Below, piece after piece: positions 7,733-15,647 of a stretch of DNA of 35,353 nucleotides. The stretch comes from Woeseiaceae bacterium (GTDB lineage Bacteria; Pseudomonadota; Gammaproteobacteria; Steroidobacterales; Woeseiaceae), in the NCBI GenBank assembly GCA_028289545.1, contig JANQPG010000093.1, positions 1 through 35,353 on the forward strand. Reading direction: 5' to 3'. The position numbers and the translations under genes were made by a program. The notes under the pieces are model-generated. The model did not search any database. It was not told the origin of the DNA and worked only from the letters and a program-made list of their open reading frames with translations. Position 1 is the stretch's first letter. Each line of letters opens with the position of its first letter.

Positions 7733-10700
7733 GTGAGGGTGGGCAACTTGCTTATTACCAACGCACGCGTGCGCCGCTTGCTGTTTGCGCTGATTGTTGG
7801 CGTAGCGGCGCTGAATATCGACAATCCAGCCAGAGCACAATCGTCAGCACAAACTGCGTCGGCTGAGTCGATCGACTTCGAGATTCCGGCGCAACCCGTT
7901 TCGTCTGCGTTGAGCGATTTCGCGCGGCAGGCACGCGTGCAGTTTCTGCTTTTTACCGAAGGGCTGCAGACGGTCGAGGCCAATGCGGTGGTCGGCAGCT
8001 ATCCGATTCAGGAAGCGTTGGACCTGCTGCTGGCGGGTACGGGTCTGAAGGGTTCCTATTCGCCGGAATCCGGCGTCATCATCGATCGAATCTCTGATGC
8101 GGACACGACGGCAGCGCCGCCCGCGACCGTCGTTGAAGAAGGCCCGGCAGAGCAGGATGTAAGCGACGGTCTCGAAGCGCTCGTCGAGGAAGTGGTCGTC
8201 ACGGGCTCACGGATTCGCGGTGCACAGAATGCATCCCCGATCGTGAGCATTTCGCGCGAAGAGATCGATCTGGCCGGGTTTGCCACCGTCGAACAGGTGA
8301 TCGAGAAGCTGCCGCAAAACTTCGGTGGTGGCGCAAGCCTCGATACCTTGACCGATACCGCCAACGACACCAACGTCGTCGGCGGAAACGTCGGTAACCT
8401 TGCGGGCGGCACGTCCGTCAATCTTCGCGGCCTGGGTGCAAGCTCCACCTTGGTGCTTGTCGACGGCCGCCGCCTGAGTCCCAGCGGTTTTGGATCGTCG
8501 TTTACCAACGTGTCGTCGATACCGGTGACCGCGATCGAGCGCGTCGACATCCTCACCGACGGCGCTTCCGCGGTTTATGGTTCCGATGCAATCGGCGGTG
8601 TCGTCAACTTTGTCTTGCGCGAGCAATACGATGGCGCGGAGACGCGCGTGCGCTACGGCCAGGACGGGAACGGCGACCTCTCGGATGTACTGGTCGGATT
8701 GTCGCTGGGTAGCATACGGGACAGCGGCAGCCTGCTGTTCATCTACGAATACCAGGACAGCGGACACTTGGCCTATACCGATCGCGCATTCACTTCGTCG
8801 AGTGACCTGCGCGGCTTGGGAGGCACTGACCGGCGCAGGCTCGGCGGCAGCCCGGCTAACATCGAAGCGGCCGGTCAGCTCTGGGCCATTCCAGCAGGGC
8901 AGGACGGGCGTTCGCTGACGGCGGCCGACTTTCCGACCGATGCCAGTGGTGCACCGCTGTCGCCGCCCAACCGTTTTGACGATCGGTCGCTGGGAGACGT
9001 GCTTCCCAGTCTCAAGCGACACAGCGCTATCTTCCGGCTTCTGCATACCTTCGGCACTACCGAACTGTTCGCCGACGCGCGCCTCTCGACGCAAGAGACC
9101 ATCTGGCGGCGTAACTTTACGCCCATCGATATCGAAGTGACGGACGCGAACCCCTATTTCGTCGACCCCAGCAATAGCGGACTCACGAGCGTGCTTGTGC
9201 AGAGCTACGCGCTGGACAATGAGCTCGGAGCGCAGGTCAACACCGGCGAAATCGACTCGTTCGGAGCCGTTTCCGGCCTGCGTTTCGATGCCGGCGGAGA
9301 CTGGCGTGGCGAACTCGTCCTCAACTGGGCAAAAGACGACCAGGAGACGACGCCTAACCTCGTGCTCGACAGAACCGCGCTTGCCGCGGCCGTCAATCCG
9401 GCCGGGCCGAACCCGGATCCGGCTACCGTGTTCAATCCATTCGGCGACGATCCTGATACCAATGCGGCTATTATCGATAGCCTCGTCGACCATTCGCCGC
9501 CCCGGGAAAGCGCGTCGGAAAACGAGATTCGTTCGCTGGGCCTCAACTTTGAGGGCAGCGTGTTCGAGTTGCCGGGCGGTCTCGCCCGGCTTGCGGCGGG
9601 TGCGGAGATACGCGGAGAGCAATTGATCGCAATACGCAACGTCGACAATGCCGGAGAGGTGCGCTCGGATCTCGAGCGGGACGTGACCTCCGCATACGCC
9701 GAGTTGTTTCTTCCGCTGGCGGGCAGATCCAATCGTTTGCCGGGAATCGAGCGGTTGGAGTTGTCGCTGGCGACACGCTACGAGCACTACAGCGACGTCG
9801 GCGACAGCGTCAATCCGAAACTGGGTGTTGTCTGGTCGCCTGCAGCGGCGCTTACCTTTCGCGGAACCTACGGGCGTTCGTTTAAGGCGCCGTCGCTACT
9901 CGACCTGGATGTGGAGCGCTCGTCGGCGAACCTTGCCGTCTACTTCCCGCAGTCTTTTGTCGACATCGGCGCTGTCCCGTTTCCGATGATTGGTCTGAGC
10001 GGCAACAACGACAAGCTCGAGCCTGAGAAAGCGACGACGTGGACGGCCGGCGTCGAGTGGCGCCCCGCGGGTTCCGAGGCCACCCTGTTGAACCTCACGT
10101 ATTTCGACGTCGATCTCGACGATCGCATTGCGCTGCCGCTGACAAGTTTTATCAACTCCGACGATCCGCGGTTCGCAGCCCTCGTCAATCGCAATCCAAC
10201 GCTCACCGAAATTGCGGCGCTCGTGAATTCGTCCGGCTGGCTGAATCCGGGCGGCGCATCAGAGGACGATCTTTTGTCCGGCGCGGTATCCGCGGCAATC
10301 GTCGACGGCCGCCTCAACAACCTGGCGCGTTCGGTCGTAACGGGCGTCGAGCTGGAGCTTCGTCACCGCTTCGATACGTCTATCGGAGTTTTCGACGCTC
10401 GTTTCGACGGCCAGTACATATTCAATTTCGAGCGTGCTTTACTCGACAGTGATCCGTTGTTGGAAGAGGTCGATACCTATGGCCGGCCGATCGACTTTCG
10501 GGCGCGGGCGGGCCTGATCTGGCGCCGCGGCGGCTGGTCCTTGTCGACGTTTCTCAACTACACCGACGATTACACCGATCGTCTGAGCGAGCCGAATCGC
10601 GCCATAGCGTCGTGGACCACCTGGGATCTGGGTCTGGCTTATCGTTCGGGCCGCGGCCAAGGGGTTTTTGCCAATACGCGCCTGGTACTGACGGTTCAGA

Positions 10701-10816
10701 ATGCGCTCGATGAAGACCCGCCGTTCGTGAACACACCTGCGGGCCTGGGTTACGACAGCTACAATGCCGATCCCGAGGGCAGGGTGTTTGCGCTCGAGAT
10801 AGCGAAAGAGTGGTAG
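7733..10816 (+). CDS. TonB-dependent outer-membrane receptor with STN domain
   Basis: This 1027-aa receptor begins with a signal peptide (hydrophobic core LLFALIVGVAAL, cleavage after PARA near residue 35). An STN signalling domain follows (~47-120, IPAQPVSSALSDFARQA), then a TonB-box-like EEVVVTG (~152-158), a plug (~165-300, VNLRGLGASSTLVLVDGRR, DGASAVYGSDAIGGVVNF) and a long beta-barrel ending in an aromatic residue (AKEW). The STN domain and upstream fecR-like gene indicate a transducer-type receptor that signals when loaded. It converges on the lasso cyclase C2 gene with only 49 bp between stops. Receptors of this type accompany many proteobacterial lasso clusters, where they are thought to take up the peptide or a lasso-metal complex. 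Ligand identity here is inference. The start codon is uncertain: GTG 7733, GTG 7739 or GTG 7769. Confidence 0.9.
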   Translation: MRVGNLLITNARVRRLLFALIVGVAALNIDNPARAQSSAQTASAESIDFEIPAQPVSSALSDFARQARVQFLLFTEGLQTVEANAVVGSYPIQEALDLLLAGTGLKGSYSPESGVIIDRISDADTTAAPPATVVEEGPAEQDVSDGLEALVEEVVVTGSRIRGAQNASPIVSISREEIDLAGFATVEQVIEKLPQNFGGGASLDTLTDTANDTNVVGGNVGNLAGGTSVNLRGLGASSTLVLVDGRRLSPSGFGSSFTNVSSIPVTAIERVDILTDGASAVYGSDAIGGVVNFVLREQYDGAETRVRYGQDGNGDLSDVLVGLSLGSIRDSGSLLFIYEYQDSGHLAYTDRAFTSSSDLRGLGGTDRRRLGGSPANIEAAGQLWAIPAGQDGRSLTAADFPTDASGAPLSPPNRFDDRSLGDVLPSLKRHSAIFRLLHTFGTTELFADARLSTQETIWRRNFTPIDIEVTDANPYFVDPSNSGLTSVLVQSYALDNELGAQVNTGEIDSFGAVSGLRFDAGGDWRGELVLNWAKDDQETTPNLVLDRTALAAAVNPAGPNPDPATVFNPFGDDPDTNAAIIDSLVDHSPPRESASENEIRSLGLNFEGSVFELPGGLARLAAGAEIRGEQLIAIRNVDNAGEVRSDLERDVTSAYAELFLPLAGRSNRLPGIERLELSLATRYEHYSDVGDSVNPKLGVVWSPAAALTFRGTYGRSFKAPSLLDLDVERSSANLAVYFPQSFVDIGAVPFPMIGLSGNNDKLEPEKATTWTAGVEWRPAGSEATLLNLTYFDVDLDDRIALPLTSFINSDDPRFAALVNRNPTLTEIAALVNSSGWLNPGGASEDDLLSGAVSAAIVDGRLNNLARSVVTGVELELRHRFDTSIGVFDARFDGQYIFNFERALLDSDPLLEEVDTYGRPIDFRARAGLIWRRGGWSLSTFLNYTDDYTDRLSEPNRAIASWTTWDLGLAYRSGRGQGVFANTRLVLTVQNALDEDPPFVNTPAGLGYDSYNADPEGRVFALEIAKEW

Positions 10817-10865
10817 TGGTGTCCGCGGCGCCGACTCTGGCTGTTCCGCATGGCAGGAGTCCAGG

Positions 10866-12755
10866 TTAGGCCGACCAGGCAGCGAGCCAGGCTTCGGCTC
10901 TGACGGCGTCGAGCAGAGAGCGTACGTTGTCACCGCGCAGGAGCGCGCTCTCTTCGAGTTCAGCCTCGAGTCTTCGGCGATCGAGGAGACCGTGCGCCGC
11001 GAGAGTGCCGTCCAGCAGGAATTCGCGCAGGAAGGTCGTGTCGCTGCTGAGCATGCGGTTGAAGTAGCTTGTTGTGCCGCCTTTGGAATAGCGTTCCACA
11101 ATCTCCGCTGGTAGTTGATCGGCAAAAGCCTCGCGCACGAGGCCTCGGGACTTCCCCCGATGGGCAAGCACGTAACCTGGAATCTGCAGGCTAAGCTCGA
11201 CAATGGGTTGCGAGATCAGAGGGTGGATCAGCTCGGCATAATGGCATGGGCGCAGGTAGAACGTCTGGCAGTCCACGACATTGAATACCCGTCGCTGCTT
11301 GCCGGCCGACAGCCGCGTCGCCTGTTCGACCCAGGGATGTGCGTAAGCTTGACGTGCGATTGCGCCGCGCGCGTCCGTGCTGAGAAAGGGAGACGCCTGT
11401 TCGTAGCCGGCGTACGCGTCGAAACGGCGCCCGAGCATGCCGTAGCTCAGGGCCGTCGCGAGTACCGACCAGACGGAGGTTTGTGTCAGTCTGCTCGTGT
11501 CTGCAACGACCTTCAAGAGCGGTGCACGTAGGCCGTGCCGGTGCACAAACTCCGAGGCGACGAGTTCGCTGCTTGCCTCCTGGAACAGATGGTCCCCTCC
11601 CTGGCCCGTAAATACGGCGCCCACTCGGCGTTCCTGGACCAGACGCCGCCGCAGGTGCTCCGATGGAGGAATGAAGCCGAGCACGGACGGTGTCGCGACG
11701 CGTAGCGGGTCCAGCTGCTCTCTGAGCGAGTCGGTAAACAAACGACACTCGGCTTCCCGCAGTTCGATACCGGCGGCTTTGGATACCGCGCGGGCATAGC
11801 GGCGCTCGTCGCCCTGAGGCGCATCAGTAAAAAAGTGAAACCCGAGCACATTGTCGCCGGGAACCGCTTGTGCGACGCACGAGGCGACAATGGACGAGTC
11901 GAGACCGCCGGAGAGTTCCTGCAGTACGCCCTCGTATCCCGACGTCCAGGCGGTGACGCAATGGCGTATGCGGGCGCCAAGCATTGCGCGGGCTGCATCC
12001 GGATCTTCGACGACGCTGCGTTCCGACACATCAGCGGGGTTCCAGAAAAAGGACCGCGTGGTTTCGCCGTCGCGCGCTATGCTGGCGCGTTCACCCGCAT
12101 AGAGCTGTGAGACGCCGTGAACGCCTGTGTGTCGCGTATTGAGTTCGCTGTACAGGAAAAACGCGGTCAAGTGCTCCCAATTGGGGGAAAAACGACCGAG
12201 TTCCAGAGCGGCGTAGTCCTCCATGTCGGACAGGAACACATCGACGCCAGCTGTCTTCGTGATGTAACACGGCAGTCCGCCCGTTGGGTCGCGCAGCACC
12301 CAGCGTTGGCCCTTGCGGGCATCGTTCAGGAACGCAACGTAGTGTCCCCAGTAGCGGTCCGTCAGATGTTGTCCCTGCGATTCGACGAGTAACGTGGATT
12401 CGGCATCGTCGAGGCGCACATCCATGGGCGGGCCGTTTTCGCTTGCAGCCGTCGATGCGTCCGCAAGGCTGTGTTTGGCAAACAGCTTGCCGAGGATCAC
12501 GCCGGCGTCCCGTTCGAGCGTGTAGGCCCGGCGCGCGCCGCCGGCACCCTGCACGTGGGCGACCCACAGGCCGGGTAGGTCGACCACCGTCCGCCAGGCG
12601 GCCGGGAAGGAGAGGATACGCTGAGCGAGTTGCTTGGCTGCAGCCGTTCTTGCCGGGTCCCCCGATTCCCAGCTCAGAGCGATGAACCGATATATGACGA
12701 TGCCCCACAAATGGGATAACACGACCTTTATGGACGCGTCGGGCACGTTCGTCAA
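10866..12755 (-). CDS. Asparagine synthetase-like lasso peptide cyclase (C2)
   Basis: This is the second lasso macrolactam synthetase, up to 629 aa, with PP-loop SGGLDSS at ~282-288 and GQGGDH downstream. Relative to C1, homology begins at IYRFIALSWE near residue 21. The frame opens at a TTG (12755), and no ATG precedes the conserved start, so the true start may be a GTG or TTG between 12755 and ~12700. The catalytic Cys of glutaminases is missing, as in C1. It is the third gene of the - strand set: precursor, B protease, then this cyclase 77 bp after B. Predicted role: ATP-dependent activation of Glu8 of the precursor core and bond formation with Gly1. There is no exporter gene after it; the convergent receptor gene begins at once. 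Confidence 0.88.
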   Translation of the reverse strand: MTNVPDASIKVVLSHLWGIVIYRFIALSWESGDPARTAAAKQLAQRILSFPAAWRTVVDLPGLWVAHVQGAGGARRAYTLERDAGVILGKLFAKHSLADASTAASENGPPMDVRLDDAESTLLVESQGQHLTDRYWGHYVAFLNDARKGQRWVLRDPTGGLPCYITKTAGVDVFLSDMEDYAALELGRFSPNWEHLTAFFLYSELNTRHTGVHGVSQLYAGERASIARDGETTRSFFWNPADVSERSVVEDPDAARAMLGARIRHCVTAWTSGYEGVLQELSGGLDSSIVASCVAQAVPGDNVLGFHFFTDAPQGDERRYARAVSKAAGIELREAECRLFTDSLREQLDPLRVATPSVLGFIPPSEHLRRRLVQERRVGAVFTGQGGDHLFQEASSELVASEFVHRHGLRAPLLKVVADTSRLTQTSVWSVLATALSYGMLGRRFDAYAGYEQASPFLSTDARGAIARQAYAHPWVEQATRLSAGKQRRVFNVVDCQTFYLRPCHYAELIHPLISQPIVELSLQIPGYVLAHRGKSRGLVREAFADQLPAEIVERYSKGGTTSYFNRMLSSDTTFLREFLLDGTLAAHGLLDRRRLEAELEESALLRGDNVRSLLDAVRAEAWLAAWSA

Positions 12756-12832
12756 GCCATTGCGACCCTTATGGCGGTGAGATCACGTTCGTCGCAGTTG
12801 CAACGAACGGCTGAAAGCGAGGCGGATGGCCG

Positions 12833-13519
12833 TCAAACGCTCATGATGGGAGTGTAACCGTTGACGTTATCCACTATGTCGTTGACGACGAGGTCGTCGG
12901 ACTGCACCCAGCAGTGCGCACCCCAGGGCTCCAGTTTGACGCCGTAAACCCACTCGGGATAAACGCCAAAAGGCGCAAGGAAGTGAACCAGCGCCAGCGA
13001 GTCGAACAGGCACAGGTAGGGGCGGGGATAGTAGGGACGCAATGCCTGAAAGATTCTGAACAGTTCAATGATGTCGGCGTCCTCGGACACTTTGCCGGCG
13101 CGCTGACGCGCCGCCTTGCGTTGCTGTACACGCTGAACGGTGTGTTCGATGGAGTTGAAGCGCAGATTCCAGGAGGCACGGCCCGACGCCGCAAAAAACC
13201 GCATGACGTGGACCGGGCGGATGGACGGACGCTCCTTCTCCGACGCGCCCGTCATGATACTCGAGGAAACGACATCGACGGTCTGCGGTACGGGTTGTTT
13301 GCCGTTTGCTTTGTCGGTGACGAACAGGCCTTTCTCGAGCAGCGCTTGCACGATGGCGGAATGCTTGTCGAGCCCATCGTGCAACATAGTCTCGAACTCT
13401 TCGCTCTGCGTGCGCCCGAGGCACGTGTACTCGTCGTTCTGCAGATCGAGGAATACGTAGTGGTTGTCCGCGAAACAGAAGAAGGTGTGTTTCGACAGGT
13501 AGCAGTTTGACTGTTGCAT
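12833..13519 (-). CDS. Lasso leader peptidase B, RRE-like domain plus Cys protease
   Basis: With the start at 13519 this is 228 aa. The ATG at 13519 is preceded by GGAG nine bases upstream. A longer reading to 13636 would overlap the precursor gene and adds no recognisable sequence. Residues ~5-70 (HTFFCFADNHYVFLDLQNDEY onwards) resemble a PqqD-like RRE that binds leader peptides. The C-terminal half is the transglutaminase-like lasso protease, with candidate triad Cys170 (PYLCLFDSLAL), His202 (GAHCW) and Asp214 (VVNDIVD). The spacing of Cys to His (32) and His to Asp (12) is that of McjB. It removes the 12-residue leader after Lys12 so that cyclase C2 can act on the new N-terminus. Confidence 0.88.
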   Translation of the reverse strand: MQQSNCYLSKHTFFCFADNHYVFLDLQNDEYTCLGRTQSEEFETMLHDGLDKHSAIVQALLEKGLFVTDKANGKQPVPQTVDVVSSSIMTGASEKERPSIRPVHVMRFFAASGRASWNLRFNSIEHTVQRVQQRKAARQRAGKVSEDADIIELFRIFQALRPYYPRPYLCLFDSLALVHFLAPFGVYPEWVYGVKLEPWGAHCWVQSDDLVVNDIVDNVNGYTPIMSV

Positions 13520-13544
13520 TTGGGAGGGCTCCGCGGTGGATGAC

Positions 13545-13570
13545 GCTGTGCAGCCCGCTGGCTGCACAGC
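13545..13570 (-). terminator. Perfect 11-bp hairpin between lasso precursor and protease genes
   Basis: GCTGTGCAGCC (13545-13555) and GGCTGCACAGC (13560-13570) are exact complements around a four-base loop. The structure lies 50 bp after the precursor stop and 25 bp before the B start. No T-run follows on the - strand, so it is more likely a leaky attenuator or an mRNA-stabilising processing barrier than a full terminator. Hairpins between A and B genes are known in proteobacterial lasso operons, where they are thought to keep precursor levels above enzyme levels. Confidence 0.75.
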
Positions 13571-13620
13571 ATCCAGTGACAGTTGACCGGGCACGTCCTC
13601 AGCCAACTGCCACTCGGTGG

Positions 13621-13716
13621 TTATGTGCAGGTCCATCTGCCTGGAACGACCCAGAACTCCAGGCCTTGCAGGCCGCAGCCTTTGGTTTCTTCAGAGACTT
13701 TACCGAGTGAAATCAT
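13621..13716 (-). CDS. Lasso peptide precursor (31 aa), predicted class III-like
   Basis: This small ORF reads as leader MISLGKVSEETK and core GCGLQGLEFWVVPGRWTCT. Thr is at -2, the position that lasso leaders conserve, and Gly is +1. Glu8 is the only acidic residue of the core, so the ring must be Gly1-Glu8 (8 residues). Cys2 (ring) and Cys18 (tail) could form a ring-tail disulfide. Bulky Phe9, Trp10 and Trp16 are candidate steric locks. AGGAG precedes the ATG by seven bases, and an in-frame TAG lies four codons upstream, so the leader cannot be longer than 12 residues. B protease and cyclase genes follow in the same direction. Assignment rests on core pattern plus context. Confidence 0.85.
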   Translation of the reverse strand: MISLGKVSEETKGCGLQGLEFWVVPGRWTCT

Positions 13717-13820
13717 GACTTGCTCCTATTGCGTGGTTGATGGACCGCTGAACTCTTCAGTTAAAGGCTGCGGTGGTTGTACTCCTCGGAAGTTAGGTAT
13801 TCATTAGTCAACAAGACCGT

Positions 13821-14504
13821 TCAACGAGAACGGCTTCTGGCCAGTTCCAGCATGTCGGGCAGGAGCTCCATACGCGTATCGTGATAGCGCTCCAGTGTTT
13901 TGAGCAATTCTTCGCAGTGACCGCCCAGCAGCAATTCGCACAGGCCAATGAGTTGTGTGCGGACGTCCTGAAAGTGGGTGCACTCGATCGTGCGAATGTA
14001 GTAGAGATGATCGTTGGCGCGGTCGACGGACCGGATGACGTGCCGGTTGCGTCCCAGCGACGCCAGCTCTCTGAAGATCAGGCCCGTGTAACCCGCCAAG
14101 GTGCCGGCGTTGCTGATCTGGCTGCGATTCAGTTTGAAAAGGATATTCGCGATCGGCTCGTATTGCGGCAGGCGGCGGCGTGCGTTTGCATCGAGCGCTT
14201 CGAGTTCGTGCATGAGCAGGAGTTTCGTCAACTCGTAGTGGCCGAGCAGTTTGTCGGCATTGAGCGTGAGCGCAATGAAACCCTTGCGCGGCGCCTTGAT
14301 CACGAGACCTTCCGCGGCGAGCCGGTTCAGCGCCTCGCGAACCGGCGTTGTACTGACGCCGAGTTTCTCGGCGATCGGCTCCATGTAGATCCTCCGCCCC
14401 TGCCGAAACTCGTAGGCGATGGCACTCGCTTTCACAGCGTAGTATACGCGGTCTCCGGCCGTTTCCTTGGCTACGTCGCTGCCCAATGTCAATTCCTGCT
14501 GCAA
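13821..14504 (-). CDS. GntR-family regulator 1, upstream of lasso precursor
   Basis: This 227-aa protein has an N-terminal winged helix (~18-85, IAEKLGVSTTPVREALNRLAAEGLV) and an all-helical C-terminal domain of FadR/FCD type. In the segment matching the FCD metal site (normally Asp-x3-His before the AxxSGN block) it reads TGLIF before RELASLGRN, so the usual Asp and His appear to be Thr and Phe. It lies 104 bp upstream of the lasso precursor on the same strand and is the nearest candidate controller of that operon. It is paralogous to the protein at 14769-15464. Confidence 0.82.
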   Translation of the reverse strand: MQQELTLGSDVAKETAGDRVYYAVKASAIAYEFRQGRRIYMEPIAEKLGVSTTPVREALNRLAAEGLVIKAPRKGFIALTLNADKLLGHYELTKLLLMHELEALDANARRRLPQYEPIANILFKLNRSQISNAGTLAGYTGLIFRELASLGRNRHVIRSVDRANDHLYYIRTIECTHFQDVRTQLIGLCELLLGGHCEELLKTLERYHDTRMELLPDMLELARSRSR

Positions 14505-14599
14505 TACCTGCCCCGGGCCCGCGACAAAACCGCGGAATTTAGCGAAAGCTGTGAGTTTAGTTAACCAAATAGCGCGTCGCGCCTACCCGATTGGGTGGG

Positions 14600-14736
14600 T
14601 CCCGCCAGCAACACCAATAAACCGTAGTCTTTTCCAGTTGTTGAGTGGGGTCCCGCCGGCAACACCAATAAACTGCAGCCTTTTCCAGTTGTTGAGCTGG
14701 GCCCGGCAGGCAACAGGAGAAAGCTTCGCTTTCTCC
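14600..14736 (-). repeat. 51-bp tandem repeat with hairpin, between GntR genes
   Basis: Two near-identical copies begin TCCCGCC at 14600 and 14651 and share GCAACACCAATAAAC and CTTTTCCAGTTGTTGAG. A third copy starts at ~14701 and soon diverges into a hairpin, GGAGAAAGC-TTC-GCTTTCTCC (14716-14736). The period of 51 is a multiple of three, and the - strand is open through it, repeating a LLVLPAGP..STTGK-like peptide, but I see no start signal and consider it non-coding. It sits directly downstream of GntR2 and may serve as its terminator or be a small intergenic repeat family. Confidence 0.7.
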
Positions 14737-14768
14737 GGCCGCTCAGCCGGTCCCGTCTGAACGTTGTC

Positions 14769-15464
14769 CTACTGGTTAAGCGTCGCGAGCAACCCGTGCG
14801 TAACCGTTTGACGCCGGCGATGGTACGCGGCCAGCGCCCTGGCGGTTTCATCGAAGCTCTCCGTCAGCAGCAACTCGCAGATGGTCAGCAGTTCGCGGCT
14901 GATCGCGCCGGGTTTGCGGCATTCGAGCACCCGAACAAAGTTGAGACTGTCGTTGATGCGTTCGACGGCTTCCACCATGTGTGTGTTGCCCGACAGTTCG
15001 GCAATCTGCAGGAACAACTCGCCGGTCAGGCTCGCAAATTCTTTGGCGCTCAAGCTGGTGTCGTCCTCGAATTTGCTCGCAATGTCCGTGACGACGGGCA
15101 TGATTGTGTCGACACGTTTGCGCTCAGGCGGTCTCGCTGTCAGTGCGGCCTCGAGCAGCAGCTGATTGAGACTGTACATTCCGCGAAACCGCTCTTCGGA
15201 AAGCCCCATTGCGATGAAGCCTTTCTGCGGTTCTCGTCGGACGAGGCCTTCCGCGACCAGCATGTTCAGCGCTGCGCGGATGGGGGTTGTGCTGACGCCC
15301 AGTGAGTCCGCCAGCGGGTTCAGGCGAATGGGTTCGCCGGGGTTGAAGGCAAACGCAATGGCACGGGCCTTGATTGCCCGATAGACGCGGTCACCATCGC
15401 TTGCACCGACTGTGTTTGTGTCTGGCACGTTACTCTCTCTACGTGAGTTATCGGGGCAAATCAT
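14769..15464 (-). CDS. GntR-family regulator 2
   Basis: This 231-aa paralogue of the regulator at 13821-14504 has the winged helix around LADSLGVSTTPIRAALNMLVAEGLV and an FCD-type helical effector domain. The equivalent of the FCD metal site reads TGELF before LQIAELSGN, again without the usual Asp and His, so the pair may share a different ligand mode or none. It is transcribed toward GntR1 and the lasso operon. The start at 15464 is the longest option; a later start near SNVPDTNTVG is possible. Confidence 0.82.
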   Translation of the reverse strand: MICPDNSRRESNVPDTNTVGASDGDRVYRAIKARAIAFAFNPGEPIRLNPLADSLGVSTTPIRAALNMLVAEGLVRREPQKGFIAMGLSEERFRGMYSLNQLLLEAALTARPPERKRVDTIMPVVTDIASKFEDDTSLSAKEFASLTGELFLQIAELSGNTHMVEAVERINDSLNFVRVLECRKPGAISRELLTICELLLTESFDETARALAAYHRRRQTVTHGLLATLNQ

Positions 15465-15627
15465 CGTAGCGAAACGACCGTTGCTCCGTTACTACCCGAT
15501 CGGATAGCAGCGGTCTGCGACAGTGTCCGTCGTGTTAAGCAACGCGGCGACGAACTATCTTCGAGACCGCTTCTAGCGCGGTTTGCGTTTCCGGTTGACC
15601 GTCTGGTCCGGTTCGAATAAACTTCAA

Positions 15628-15647
15628 TACTGTATAAATATACAGTA
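15628..15647. promoter_or_regulatory. LexA (SOS) box, near-perfect match
   Basis: TACTGTATAAATATACAGTA differs from the E. coli consensus TACTGT-(AT)4-ACAGTA at one central base. It has the required CTGT-N8-ACAG core. It lies 86 bp upstream of the unrecognised ORF at 15734 (+) and 163 bp upstream of the GntR2 start (-). The AT-rich core could double as a -10 region. Its regulated gene is inferred by position. Confidence 0.85.

Noticed and set aside
8207..9787. 526-codon open frame on - strand
   Set aside because: Antisense shadow of the TonB-dependent receptor; long antisense frames are expected in G+C-rich coding DNA.
13583..13807. 74-codon + strand frame opposite the lasso precursor
   Set aside because: Antisense to the precursor; no family signal and weaker context than the lasso ORF.
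14561..14851. Repeat peptide with LLVLPAGP-STTGK units on - strand
   Set aside because: Arises from the 51-bp tandem repeat; no start signal and it overlaps the end of GntR2 out of frame.
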